A program made the translations under genes and the position numbers. This document shows positions 22,006 to 33,767 of a stretch of DNA of 64,000 bases, piece by piece. The notes under the pieces are model-generated. The model was not told where the DNA came from. It was given only the letters and a program-made list of their open reading frames with translations, and ran no database searches. Positions within the stretch are counted from its first letter, which is position 1. The number at the start of each line of letters is the position of its first letter. Source of the DNA: Protea cynaroides (Eukaryota > Streptophyta > Magnoliopsida > Proteales > Proteaceae); NCBI GenBank assembly GCA_028583415.1, contig CM053267.1:20715814-20779813 (forward strand), given 5' to 3'.

Positions 22006-24504
22006 TGGCTCAGTCCAAGAAAGCCAGTGATAGAGTAGAGATTAACCCCGGATGAAGCCTTTGGTTCAAGTGCCGTCAGGTGGTGCGGCCAAGTTTCCAC
22101 TTCGGCTTCCATTCCTTTGGTCATTCACGAGATTGGTATAGGGTGGAAGAATGAGGTGAGAAAAGCCAGGGCTATTCAAGCTGCTCATCTTCGGGCAGTG
22201 AACATAGAACCCCCACCATCTACAAGAGTCCCTCCTGGTTCTAACTAGGCCGCCAGCAGGTTTGAGAGTAGTATGACCCAATCCCGGTTAGATGCTATCA
22301 GGGAACTCTACCATGTTCCTGAGAACTTCTCCTTCCTACTTCTCGAGTTTGAGGATAGGATGTATACTCCTTGTAATGATGCTATAGTTCTATATGAGGA
22401 GATGTTCTAATTAGGGTACTGCCTCCCCCCCTCTTTCCTTTTATTTTGAGTTGCTGGACAGTTATGGGCAGGCCCCTTCATAGATCACTCCTAACGGATG
22501 GTGCAATATCACCAGCTTTTTAGTCCGTTCGAGGCTTAGTGAGCTCCTACTAAGGTTGTCCTTTTCAAGAAATTTACCCGTTTGGTTTCTAGAGTCTCGA
22601 CTGCGGGGGAGGGGTGGTACTATTTCCAGCATCGCAATGACTTATCTTACGCCTCGGCCAAAGACACCATCACCTCTCATCATCATTGGAAGTATAATTT
22701 CTACTTTGTCTCCTGGTCCTACTTCCTAAGGATACCTGGCCGCACTCTGCTGGTCTAAGGTCATCATCTCTGTGGTCAATGTTGTTTCAATGATCGACTA
22801 GGATCTCAATGACTGCACAGAAATGATTTGTGTCATCCCTATGCTGACACTGCAGCAGCTATCCGACCTTTATTTTCTTCAAAATACTAGGCTAGGTGAG
22901 CCCCTTTTGATCTGACTAACCTTTTCTTTTCATGCTTACTGACTAATGCCCTTTCCTCTATTGTTTTTCTTGACCATAGTGGATATTAACTTGGATGACC
23001 TTGTTGCAGTCCTTTCGGCTGAGAGCCCACCACCGACGAGGGACTTTGAGCTTCGTGCATCCGAGTCACCATCTGCAAGGCTCCATGACTTTCGCAAGGA
23101 TGAAGTTGTTATGGAGGCCACCAAGGCAGCCGAACCTAGTGCTGTCTTTGACCTTCCTCCTCCAGATGAGAAGACACCTGCAGGGGTTAGTGATGTTGAG
23201 ATCCTTGAGGTTAAGGGTGAGGGCGAGGCAGGTACGGAGCTTTGGCCCCATGAAAAGAGGAAGCGTCGCCACGGAGATAGGTCTGAGAAGAAGAAGAAGA
23301 AGAAAACTTCTAGGGCCAAGGGGGAACCTCGAGGTATAGCTTTTAGATCTTTTCCCTCTCTTTTGCATCTGTTTTAATTCTGTCATTTTATGTTGACCTT
23401 CCATCATCTGTCCAGGCATTGATCACCGTGAGGACCCAGCTAGGGAATTCGACCATCCCGAGAACATCAAGGAGGATGTTACCCCTTTGTACCTGAGGTC
23501 AACCTTTCCACCCATCAGTTGGCCCTCTGGAGCCCTGTTGTGGCGGAGGAGCTTATCCTCCCCATGAGGCTTCCCGTGGATGTTATCGACTACAATGGGA
23601 TATTACTTGATGAGGCCTTCCAGTGGGAGGCATGTCATCATGTCGAGGTACTATTTCATTTCTTTCTTCCTCTCCTTAACAAGTTTCTGGGTTGTGACTT
23701 ATCCCTTGGTTATAAGCTGGTCACTATTTAATCCGTACTCGGGCTGCCATGGTAGATCTCAACACTAGGCTAAACTTGGCTCTCCAACGGATAACTGACG
23801 CAGAGTTTCACAGTGAGGAATCTGATAGCCTCGCCAAGGAGTATCGGGAGGAGATGCTGAGGTCCCAGGGTCATGCTAAAGATCCTGAGGAGGAGCTAAA
23901 GAAGCTCAAAAAGAACCTTGAAGAAGCCAAGACTAAGAAGACCAAGATGGAGAAAGAGTGGGACGACACATAGGAGCAAGCTAGTCAAGATAGGAGGGCA
24001 TACAAGAAATTGAGGGATACCCAAGATCGCCTCTAGGAAGAGCTCCAGAGTGCTAAGAACACTGTTGCAGCCACGAAAAAGGTTCTTGAAGATGAGCGAG
24101 CGGCTCACGAGGCCGCCTTGACTAAGCTCGCTACTTCTTCCAAGGTCTGAACCAAAGAGGCTGAAATGAAGGCAATGGAGGACTTCAAGTCTGGGGCCGA
24201 ATATAAGAAGACTGTGATTGACTCCATAGTGAAATTTGTGGTGCCTATGTTGACAGAGATGTGGGATTTTGTCTGGGCTACTTACCCACACCTCGACCTG
24301 TCACCAATAAGCACCTTCAATAAGCTTCTTGGTCCAATTGCGTCTCCTAGGGATCTTACTCCTCTGACTCTGGCCTCTCCTTCTGGACAGCCCTCAATTG
24401 AGCCTCTGCAAGTTGAATCCGAGGATCAGCCTGCTCTCCATCCCACTCTGGCTCCTCAAGTTGGCCATAGTGAAGATGTTCCTTCTACTGAGGGACATGA
24501 ATGA
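22006..24504 (+). pseudogene. gypsy-type transposon protein gene with introns, decayed
   Basis: This resembles the plant family annotated as putative gypsy-type transposon protein (Pfam PF04195-like), a gag-like gene. The start is ATGGCTCAGTCCAAGAAAGC at 22006. The conserved part (LYEEMF, YFELLDSYGQAPSQ, PNGWCNI, then GEGWYYFQHRND and KYNFYFVSWS) is readable at about 22395-22720 but only by changing frames. Plausible introns are GTGAGC...CATAG at about 22896-22979, GTATAG...TCCAG at about 23333-23415, and one from about 23647 to about 23748. The C-terminal part is a charged coiled coil (about 23749-24130, EEELKKLKKNLEEAKTKK), then a Pro-rich tail ending in TGA at about 24502. In-frame stops occur in several exons. 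Function is not established. Confidence 0.6.
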
Positions 24505-24737
24505 ATGATAATACCTCCTCTTTTTTTCTTTTTTACTTGTATATTTTCTTTACACTCGTACACTTTCTTTTCTTGATGAATAATAATACTCTTTTTTCCC
24601 CATGCATTACTTGTAATTTTCCTATGTGAATCTCTTTTTTTTAGCTTTAGGATAGAATTTCCTTCTTCCTAGATTTTGGATAGTTATCCACCCTTCGAAC
24701 TTCGAGGCCCTTGGGTAGCTGAGGGTGTCAAAGATAA
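24505..24737 (+). other. 3' flank of the gypsy-type gene up to the junction with element III
   Basis: T-rich 3' UTR-like DNA, then GTCCCCGAGTAC. At about 24738-24750 it changes abruptly into chromovirus RT sequence on the other strand, marking a truncation breakpoint. Confidence 0.4.
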
Positions 24738-25748
24738 GTCCCCGAGTACTACGTGACCCAAGAAAGCTACTTCGTTCAGTCAAAATTTATATTTCTTGAA
24801 CTTGGCGTAAAGCTTCTCCCTTCTTAGCCGTTGTAAGGCTGCTCTCATATGTGTTGCATGAGCCTCCTTGTCCTTTGAGTAGACCAAGATGTCGTCAATG
24901 AATACGATGATCGAAGTGTCCAACATGTCATGAAACACCCAGTTCATCAGCTCCATAAAAGATGTAAGGGCATTGGTTAATCCAAACGACATAATCGAGA
25001 ACTCATAATGCCCAATCCCGGTTTTAAAAACTATCTTTGAAATATTGCTGTCTAAATTCTTCATTTAATGATACTCCATCCAAAATCAATCTTAGGGAAT
25101 ACCTTTACTCCTTGTAGCTAATTAAACAAGTCATTAATCTGAGGTAGTAGATATCGATTCTTGATCGTGAGCTTGTTTAGTTCTCGATAGTCTATACATA
25201 ATCTGACACTACCGTCCTTCTTCTTCACGAATTGCATTGGCGCTCCCCGTAATGCAATACTTAGCCGATTAGAACCTTTGTCTAATAACTCTCGTAGTTG
25301 AGTCTCAATAGGAGCTACTCTATAGGGTGCCTTTGACACAAGTGTCATCCCAGGTAATAAGTCGATAACGAACTCGGTTGCATGATCAGGTGGCAACCCG
25401 GGTAAGCCTCTTGAAAATACATCAAGGAATTTATGCATCACATTAGTATCTTTCATCTGTGGTGCTTCTTTAGTAGCATTTACTACAAACCATATATCTA
25501 ATTTTTTTTTTCAAGGCATCTCTTCGCCTTTCGTGTAGAGAGGATGAGCTTTCACATCTTAAGCAATATGCTTCCAATAAAACTAAATTATGTGCCATCT
25601 TTGTTCTTAAATGATAACCTCTTCTATGCATATAATCACTTGTAGAGTGTTGAGACAACCAGTCTATTCCCAAGATGACGTCAAAGTCTACCATCTCAAG
25701 TCGATTTAGGTTGCATCCAAATTCTATCCATCCATATAATTCAGACAA
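24738..25748 (-). pseudogene. element III protease - RT fragments
   Basis: Three open pieces in changing frames. At 25748-25470 is the end of the protease region (MVDFDVILGIDWL). At 25456-25118 is the RT start (PGLPPDHATEFVIDLLP, KKDGSVRLCIDYRELNKLT). At 25064-24780 is the RT core (GHYEFSIMSFGLTNALTSF, IIVFIDDILVYSKDKE, with the catalytic DD intact). FLGHVV is the last recognisable motif before the breakpoint. Confidence 0.85.
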
Positions 25749-26999
25749 TGTTCATAACACATACCCACTACAACATCTAGTCCAAAAGAGCTTGAACTAG
25801 CGAAATCTAGTATAAAGGTCTTAAGAGCTTGTCTAGTTCCTTAATCTCTTATGATTTTTTAAAGATATCGTCAAAAATCTCATATTGCACTCAGTAGCTT
25901 ACATCTCTTTTATCACTGATGTTCTACCTTGATCTTTCTTTCGTATATCTCGAAAAGCATCTTCTGACTATTTACTCATTACATATCCCAAGTCTATCTA
26001 TAAGCATTAGGGTATATGCTTATAAATTCATTAATTCAGCCAAAATATTTTGGTCTTTACTTAATCATCTCACTCGACATTGGGCATAACTCAGTATTAC
26101 TTCTACTAATCCGAATACTATCAATGCCATAATTTTTTACTTCATCCTTGTATCCACTCTTAGATCTGCCTTTAGAAATCTTTTGTCTTGTCAAAATTTA
26201 TACCGATATAGTCGTCTTTAACTCTACTTGAGTGCTATCTATTTCTTTACTAGCTACTCTTGATAGTTCTCACTTTTTACTTATTCACTCTTTTATAGAC
26301 ATGACTCATATCCATCCATTCAGAAATCTCAAAACAGATCCTCCATTACTTCATGTGAGGTTCCTTGGCTATAGAATCTAATATAAATTTAATCATCTTC
26401 CTTCCAATAATTCCCTTATTAACTAAACATCTTATCAATGGATGTCGAGAAATGTAAGAATCAAAATGCTTATCCAATAGTGATTCATTTTCTTCTTTTG
26501 AATTCAGTATAATGACGAACACTTGTTTTATCTAGTGAACTTAAGTTTATAGGATCAGGAGTAAATCTATGGTAATCCAATCATCATCCAAAGGTCGTTA
26601 AGTTTCAAGGTGGTCCAAATATATGGAAATAGAGGTTTTACAGTTCTTAACCTCATGGTTACAGGTTCTATCGAGTATATAGTGCCATTGGTCAAGGCAC
26701 TACAGGAGTAAATCTGTAGAAGTTTTGGTATATCAATAAATCAGGTATAAAATAAAAAAGATATACATTTGAAATGACTAAACCTTTAAATGTTCATTCG
26801 GTTCATATCTCTATTCATGGTGTCGATCATGGGAGTAGCTTAGATTGGTATAATCAAGACTAATTCTAAGAAAATAACATCTATAACTCCAATTGACAGG
26901 TTGAATCAAGAAGGTATTTTGTCAAGGTACGAGAATTAGAATCAAGTATGTGCATCCTCTATAATCATAAGAGTAAGTCAATAATGCACCGCATCCTAT
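25749..26999 (-). other. element III internal region, mostly unreadable
   Basis: By position this should hold gag C-terminus, zinc knuckle and protease start. I could not recognise them. The DNA is AT-rich with no long ORF, and may be decayed or replaced. Confidence 0.4.
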
Positions 27000-27270
27000 A
27001 TAAACCTATCTAGTTATATGGCCACAATAAATTTTATTATTTGCTGAAACGTTTGAGGCTTCATCTTTAGAAAATATTCCTCAACCCTTGTTGGATCATT
27101 CTGCCATGATGCAGCTATCCCATACATCGGTGGCTGATAATGGTAAACACCTTGGTACACTGCTTGTTGTGCACCAAGCTTCTACACTGGGGTGTGCATT
27201 ACTGGGACCTACGGTATGGTAAGCACTGTGTTATGGCTAATATGTGCTGGGGGTACAATATTACTACCAA
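27000..27270 (-). pseudogene. element III gag N-terminal remnant
   Basis: Translated on the minus strand it matches the Pro/Gln-rich gag region of the inner and outer elements: GSNIVPPAHIS near 27265, then YHYQPPMYG and VEEYFLKMKPQTF near 27060-27120. It contains in-frame stops. It abuts the aORF remnant directly, so the intergenic spacer and the aORF N-terminus are deleted. Confidence 0.65.
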
Positions 27271-27283
27271 TCGGTATCTAGCA

Positions 27284-27928
27284 TAATATTATGCTTCAGA
27301 GCGGCTACTACAGTGAGTTATCTCAGCTCACCCAGTACCTGACTTATTGTGTCTGCACTAGGGAGCGGGTTTGTCTTCTTTATATTATCATCAGGACCAT
27401 GCGTTAGTCTACCATGTCTGACCAGATAAGCATCCTTCCTTATGGCCGGCTTATCACTACACTCCTGCAACGCCTTCAAGTAGACATGAGGGATGAGATT
27501 GCGGTTGAGGAAACCATGACATCAGACATTGACTAGGATGCAATTGTCCGGATAAAGATGGATAACCTGCCGATTTGTGATGAGGAGCTAGAGGCTCGTC
27601 CTCGTCCACTTATGAGGGTAGTAACAGCGGCAGCAGCAGCCAATGCAGTTTTTACAGAAGAGGTAGGGGATGATGATGATCAGATGGAGGACGTCCCTGC
27701 AGCAGAAATTAGCCCATACCTGTAGCGGGACCATCCCAGCCTCCTGCCGATACCGTGATGGGTATGTTTATGGAGATTCGGGATGCCCAGCACAAGATGA
27801 ACAGTGACCTAGGGTGCCTCTTTCGCAGCCTCAGAGTCACACAGGAGCAGGTACACTGGCTTAGGGTCGCTTATGAGCGTGATTATGACATTGCTGACCC
27901 TATTCTTCCTATGCCCTCAATCCCATGA
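27284..27928 (+). pseudogene. element III antisense ORF (aORF) remnant, C-terminal half
   Basis: The translation aligns with the second half of the intact ORF at 52847-54232: LQSGYYSELSQLTQYL, CVCTRERVCLLYIIIRTM, ILPYGRLITTLLQRLQVD, then an acidic linker and a tail WLRVAYERDYD. It has stops near 27404 and 27533 and a frameshift near 27715. The N-terminal half is deleted at the junction near 27283. The stop at 27926-27928 is followed by the conserved box at 27980-28006. This is the third independent copy of the same antisense gene. Confidence 0.8.
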
Positions 27929-27979
27929 TAGATCACTTTATTTTTCTCTCCTCCTAATACATTGACTTTTATAACAGGA

Positions 27980-28006
27980 TAACTGTCCGGTTTGTGGACT
28001 GTACCC
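27980..28006 (+). promoter_or_regulatory. conserved box downstream of aORF, element III copy
   Basis: AACTGTCCGG, a short variable step, TGTGGACTGTAC. The same arrangement lies at 54268-54295 (inner) and, reverse-complemented, at 57371-57399 (outer). Role unknown; it could serve antisense 3' end formation or an element-level function. Confidence 0.6.
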
Positions 28007-28244
28007 TGTAGCACAATTAACTTTTACTCTTTGGATGTTTATGATTATTTTTACCTGTTTAACATGATTTTCTATCTAGAGCATTAAGTTATTATTTTAG
28101 TATAGTATGTTATGCACTTTCTTATTTAGTCTCAAGCATCAAATAGGTGCTTAAGGTTGTTTTTATTAAGGCTTTTAATTTCTTTCAATCTCAGTTCATC
28201 GACTCAGTTAAGCGCAAATATGGTCTATTGGACAGAGCCTAAGA

Positions 28245-28256
28245 GCTCTGATACCA
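28245..28256 (-). other. element III primer-binding site (tRNA-iMet type)
   Basis: On the minus strand TGGTATCAGAGC, three bases inside the LTR edge. This is the standard complement of the initiator methionine tRNA 3' end used by many plant LTR elements. Confidence 0.9.
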
Positions 28257-28259
28257 AGT

Positions 28260-30466
28260 TGTCACACCCCAATTTCGGTTGAACCAGGCGTGTGAGTGAA
28301 CCGTTACTAAACCAATGGTTTACACCAGGATCTCAATAAGGTCGTGTCCACTCATACAAACCATTGCACATAACCATAATCAAAATATAATTAAATACAG
28401 CAGAAGTCTTAAATTAAATGAACTGAGTTTTCTATTGATAATTTAAATAAAATATTCAATTATTCAAAACACCAGAACGTAAATAATTATCCTTACATCA
28501 CTTATAAATCCAACTGAAAATAAATAAAATAAACAAATCCAATATCCTAGAGGTACATGCAGAAAGGGCACTCGCATGAAGCATCATGCTCGTCCTCCCC
28601 TGCTTGTACTTTCAGGATAGAAACTCTTCCATATACTAGAGCATCCAGGTAGTCCTCGACAATGTAACCTGCATCAACATCTAAAAACATGTATATATAC
28701 AAGGGTGAGCTCAAAACATAGCTCAGTAAGACAATCAAACAATGCAACACACATCTTGCATGAGTAACATTCACATTATGGTCTGGTTTTAAGTTTACAA
28801 TGTGTTATAGAAAGGATTGGCGGCCACTGCATCTCTATACACGAGTATGTGAATCCGCCCAATGGATCAAACACCACTGTCATCCCACATGCACCCACCA
28901 TGGAATAGAGATAGAGCTAAAGTGTCCGGATCAAATACCACCAACACTTCCCTTGATGTCATACCCATACCAACACGTAAGCCCCTATTGGCGAGGGCTT
29001 GCAAACTGGGCTCGCAACCAACCAATCCTATATGTCATCACAGTAGGCCCTATCCCACTACAGCTCCCTACAGCATAGAGATAGAGCTAGAGTCTAGTGG
29101 CCAGGCCGAAGACCACAGTGCCACTTCCTCCGCCTGATACCTTATCCGCACAAAGCATGCTAAGACAGAAGCGATACGAAAATGTGCTAGTATGAGGAAT
29201 GAACCCTAACCCCAGGCCCTTCCCACTCTATATACCAACGAAAACAATCACATGCCTAACAGTCATATCCTAGCATAGCGAGTATGCATGAACAATATAA
29301 TAACTGAAAGTAAAGATGACATGCGAGTATGCACAAAAACCATTTCACATAATCATAATTACTAACAACGTTTTACTGTTATTAGGTTATTAGGGTTTAG
29401 GTCTGATTCCCTTACCTAACGCTTGATTTCTAACTTGCTCTTCATCACAGAATCCAAACTCGCTATCACAAGGTCCTACACGATGTTAGGGTTGAATTAG
29501 AATAACTTTCTCAGGGTTTACGTTGGTCAAAAAACTAATTGGGTCAAAAATACTCCTCACAGTGCATACCGATCGCAGTACCGATCGCAAGCACCGATCG
29601 CGGCAGTATGGGGAAAGGTGCGACCGGTATGGTCGACCAGTCCCCCACAGACCAGTCTCTGAGAGGTACCGGTCGCAATACCGGTTGCATATGGTGCGAC
29701 CGGTATGGTCGACAGATATGCCTCCGGAAGACCATCAATTCGATGTTCGCCTTCCGTTGGTCACCCCCTATTGGTTCTAGGGTTTCTCCCATGCATTATA
29801 GGACTGAGCAATGAGTTAGAGTTGTTTTATGTTCCATTCAAGTCTTAGTTTCAATGATCCTTAGCCTAAAATGCGAATCTAGGGTTCATCGACTATATTA
29901 GGGTTTGACGGCAAATTTAAGGGTTTTAGATCAATACCTCGCCTTGCATGGTATTGATCAATTCATGATTAATCATCTATAACACTTAACTTAGAGGAAG
30001 GTTCAAGCACTTACCGTTGGTTCGCAAGTATGGTTTTCTTCGTCCAACGGCAAATGACGGCTCCTCTCCCTCCTTCCTTAGCTCTTTCTCCTTCTTCGAT
30101 CTCTTTTTCCTCTCTAGGATTTGTGAGGATCAATGAAGGAATTCTAAGGAGGTTTAGGGGTCCTTAAATAGACTAGGATAGAGTTTAGGAAGTTTCCTTA
30201 CATTAGAAAAGTCCATAGACTTGAGATTTGAAAAGTGGGACCTGCAGAGATCCATTTCTGGATCTAAGTAGTCTGCCAGTGCAGACAAACCGGTCGATCG
30301 GTACCATCGACAGGTACCATCGATCGGTATGAAAAATATCATACATTGGGTCCGCTTTCGTACCTGGTTGTCATCCATTTGTCCCGTCTAGCCCGATGAT
30401 GATTGGAAGACCTGTTACGACATGAATTAAAGGTTTAGATCGGGTTCATGGAGTGCAGGTCTTACA
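28260..30466 (-). repeat. element III 5' LTR
   Basis: Starts TGTCACACCCC and ends GGTCTTACA, 2207 bp. Blocks shared with the inner and outer LTRs include the CCGCCACTGC...CACGAGT stretch near 28830 and the CACATGCACCCACCATGG stretch near 28890. A block of ACCGATCGC / GCGACCGGT repeats is at about 29565-29720. A TATTTAAG sequence on the minus strand near 30165 may be the LTR promoter. No host gene is seen inside. Confidence 0.85.
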
Positions 30467-30933
30467 TAAAAAGTAGAAAAGACAAGAAATATGTAGTGGA
30501 CAAGCTCAAATGTCATCCCCTATCCCAGTCACCATCTAGGACCATTTCTTACCATTTTAGGGTTATTCGATGTATAATTGTCACATTAGCATCTCCCATT
30601 GTCTAAATGTCACCCTGTGTCACCAGTTGTCATCCTCTCTCCCCCATTATTCATTGAGTATCATTTCCTACCTTTTTAAGAACACCTACAGTCTAGTGGT
30701 AACATAATGTCATCTATGTGTCTAGTTGTCACCTAGTTGACACCCAATTCGTACCTAGTCAACACCTAATCAACCCAGTCAACCTAGTCAACCCAGTCAA
30801 TGCCCAACCATCACCCTATTGTCACTGAGTGTCACCCATATGTCATCTAGGATTGCCCACATGTCACTAAAATGATTGCATATACCTTTCCCCTCTTAGT
30901 CCACAAGAAGAAAGAACAAGAGAAAAAGAGAAA

Positions 30934-30938
<5 letters not shown>

Positions 30939-30979
<41 letters not shown>
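30939..30979. repeat. (GA)n microsatellite in the left arm
   Basis: Mirrored by (TC)n at 33727-33764 in the right arm. Confidence 0.95.
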
Positions 30980-30982
<3 letters not shown>

Positions 30983-31379
30983 GAGATGAGAGAGGAAGAG
31001 ATGAGAGATATTAGACATGGGGAAAGAAGGGAAAGAGAGAGAGAGATAGAAATCTCGAGTGATATAAAGAAATCTCGTGCCCCACCTAGTGTCTCAAGAT
31101 TTGCTGCCCCATGTAAGCAAAATACCTTCTAAGTTTAGTTCAATACTTGAGATTTGTTGCCTATTTGAGTAACAACACTTGAGACCATGTTGGGATCGGT
31201 ACATTGAGATTTAATGCAATGTTGGGATTTAGATGCCACATTGAGATTACTACCATATTGGGATTTAGATTCCTACATTGATACAATGCCATATTTGGAC
31301 TTGCTATATCAATTTTGATACAATGAGAAACATTGCCATATTTTCTAAAAATGGAAAGAATAAGGAGTAGAAACCCTAG

Positions 31380-31650
31380 AAACATAAAAATGGAAAGAAT
31401 AGGGAGAGAAAACCCTAAAAACCTTAAAATAGAAAGAATAGGGAGAGGAAACCGTAGAACACTAAAGTGGAAAGAGTGGGAAAGGAAACCCTAAAAACTT
31501 TAAAATGGAAAAGTGGGAAAGGGAACCCTAAAACCTTAAAACAGAAAGAATAGAAAAAGGAAACCCTAAAAACCTTAAAGTGGAAAGAAAGAGAAATCCT
31601 AAAAACCTTAAAGTAGAAATAATGGAAAAGGGATCCCTATAAACCTTTAT
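31380..31650 (+). repeat. tandem array, about 36-38 bp units, left arm
   Basis: Seven or eight imperfect units of the form AAACCCTAAAAACCTTAAAATGGAAAG with AGGGAGAGG joins. Its mirror image is at about 33005-33430. Confidence 0.8.
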
Positions 31651-32130
31651 TGTACACCATCTCGAACTACGTTTCTAAAGCTGATTCTCAAGAGACAAAA
31701 GTCTCAAAGGATACGTAAGCAATTTGGGTTGAACATCCCAAATTTGGTCCAACCAACAGTTACAAACCCTAGGTACACCCTTGTGGGTCATAGGTCCTTT
31801 GTCAGGCTATGGACACAAGTGCAATTTGCAGTACACACCTTTCAAACTACATTGTACTTGATTTCTAGGGCAAACCCTAGAATACGTAGGCAATCTGGGA
31901 AGATTCTTAAGTACGGTACCAGAGTCCACATGGATTATCTAGATTCAATCTCAACCACACATTAAGCATAAATCTCAACTTGAATCTCAAACATAATGAA
32001 ACTTAAGCATAAATCATAACTATAAGTTTTAATCAATCAACTTTCAAACTACATTTTTTGGACTTGATTATTGAGAGACAGATGTCTCAAAGGATACGTA
32101 GGCAATTTTGGTTGAACATCCCAAATTCAG

Positions 32131-32544
32131 TTCATCGCTGAGACCATCGTTTGGGAGGAAATTAGCCCTCAAATCTAGAGTCGTAACCTAGATTAAGGTT
32201 TAAGACCTCAAATGTGGTTTCATCGTAGGATAAGACTTTTATTGACTCATAACCCATTAGATCCACTTTAGCTTATCAAAGATCGGATAAGCATTTAGGG
32301 TATAGTTTGGAAAAGTGTTAGGCACCCAAAACTATCCGATCAAAAAATCGGCCTCCTATCCACTTTCCTTATACTCTACTGTTCTTGAATGCTTGGTCAA
32401 TGGATGACTAGAGCTTATATGGAGGATCCTAAACTAAGTTGCTAAATTCTTCTAACTTAGGGTTCAGCCAAACATATTCTTAAAATAAACACACAAATAA
32501 TTTACAATGAACCAAACCAAATGATGGTCTTGGCAATGGACTGA
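32131..32544 (+). repeat. centre of the palindrome, shared with 63690-64000
   Basis: Contains GATTGACTCATAACCC-like, GATCGGATAAGC, GTTAGGCACCCAAAACT and CGATCAAAAAATCGG blocks. The same blocks in the same order occur at about 63765-63900. It resembles sequence common next to LTRs of plant Tat/Ogre-type elements, from memory only. Confidence 0.65.
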
Positions 32545-33004
32545 ATCTAAGACATTCATCTCAAATTACCTATGTATTCCAGTGGTATCCTAGAAATCAA
32601 GTCCAAAATATAGTTTGAATAGATTGGTTGATTATGGCTTAAGGATGTGATTTATGCTTGAGCTTTATTAGATTTCAAATTCAAGTTGAGATTTATGTTA
32701 ATGTACGGTTAAGATTAAATATGGATAGTCCATGTGGACTATGGTACAGTATTTGGGATTTCCAAATTTGCCTGCATATTCTAGGATTTACCCTAGAAAT
32801 CAAGTACGACATAGTTTCGAAACGGGGTGTACTACAAATTTCACTTGTGTCCGTAACTCGACAAAGGACCTATGACACACATAACTACGGTTTGTAATTG
32901 TTGGTTGGAGCGAATTTGGGATGTTCAACCCAAATTGCTTACGTATCTTTCGAGACCTTTGTCTCTCAAGAATCAAGTCCAAAAATATAGTTGGGATGGT
33001 GTAC

Positions 33005-33430
33005 ACTTAAGGTTTCTAGGGTTTCTTTTCCCACTGTTTCTACTTTAAGGTTTCTTGGGTTTCCTCTCCTTATTCTTTCCACTTTAAGGTTTTTGGGGTT
33101 TTTTCCCCTATTCTTTCCATTTTAAGGTTTCTAAGGTTCCTTTTCCCTCTCTTTCCATTTTAATGTTTTTATGGTTTCCTTTCCCACTCTTTCAGTTTAA
33201 GGTTTCTAGGGTTTCCTCTCCCTATTATTTCCATTTTAAAGTTTCTAGGGTTTCCTCTCCCTATTCTTTCCATTTTAAAGTTTCTAGGGTTTCCTCTCCC
33301 TATTATTTCAATTTTAAGGTTTCTAGGGTTTTCTCTCCCTATTATTTCATTTTAAGGTTTCTAGGGTTTCCTTTTCCTATCTTTCCATTTTTAGGTTTCT
33401 AAGGTTTCCTTTCCTTATTCTTTCCATTTT
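33005..33430 (-). repeat. tandem array, right arm
   Basis: Ten or so units of TTTCTAGGGTTTCCTCTCCC with TATTCTTTCCATTTTAAAG joins, the mirror of 31380-31650 but with more copies. Confidence 0.8.
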
Positions 33431-33724
33431 TAATAATTATGGCAACTGTATCTCATTGTATCAAAATAGATATAGCAAGTCCAAATATGGCAGTGTATCA
33501 ATGTAGCAATTAAAATCCCAATATGTTAGTAAACTCAATATGGCATCTAAACCCCAACATGGCAATAAATCCCAATGTAACAATCCCAACATGGTCTCAA
33601 GTGTTGTGACTCAAATAGGCAACAAATCTCAAGTGTTGTACTCAACTTAGAAGGTATTTGCTAGCATGGGGCAACAAATCTTGAGACACTAAGTAGGGCA
33701 CGGGATTTCTTTAAATATTACTCG

Positions 33725-33726
<2 letters not shown>

Positions 33727-33764
<38 letters not shown>
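33727..33764. repeat. (TC)n microsatellite in the right arm
   Basis: Mirror of 30939-30979. Confidence 0.95.

Positions 33765-33767
<3 letters not shown>

Larger units (their letters stand above)
24738..30466 (-). mobile_element. element III: truncated Ty3/gypsy chromovirus
   Basis: On the minus strand the order is 5' LTR (28260-30466), primer-binding site, antisense ORF remnant, gag remnant, protease and RT fragments, ending abruptly inside RT near 24738. The rest of pol and the 3' LTR are missing. LTR edges, primer-binding site and aORF placement agree with the inner and outer elements. Protein similarity is lower and more frames are broken, so this is the oldest of the three. Confidence 0.85.
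30508..32130 (+). repeat. left arm of a giant imperfect palindrome
   Basis: The reverse complement of about 32545-34256 follows this arm through every block: the GTCATCCCCTATCCCA start, the run of GTCAACC repeats (30725-30830), the (GA)n tract (30939-30979), the ACCTTAAAATGGAAAG array (31380-31650) and the GATACGTAGGCAA stretches (31710 and 32092). Arms are about 1.6 kb. No ORF with a known domain. Confidence 0.85.

Noticed and set aside
22946..23339. Overlapping ORFs on both strands around 23 kb
   Set aside because: Only the plus frame beginning VDINLDDLVAVLSAE fits the gypsy-type gene; the others are shadows.
30872..31132. Plus-strand ORF rich in Arg-Glu
   Set aside because: It is the translation of the (GA)n tract in the palindrome arm.
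31380..31650. AAACCCTA words, possible telomere-like repeat
   Set aside because: The unit is about 37 bp with AAACCCTA only once each; it is not the plant telomere heptamer in tandem.
33163..33402. ORF with repeated FKVSRVSSPYYF
   Set aside because: It looked like a repeat protein, but it reads through the tandem array of the right palindrome arm and the mirrored array in the other arm has no equivalent protein.
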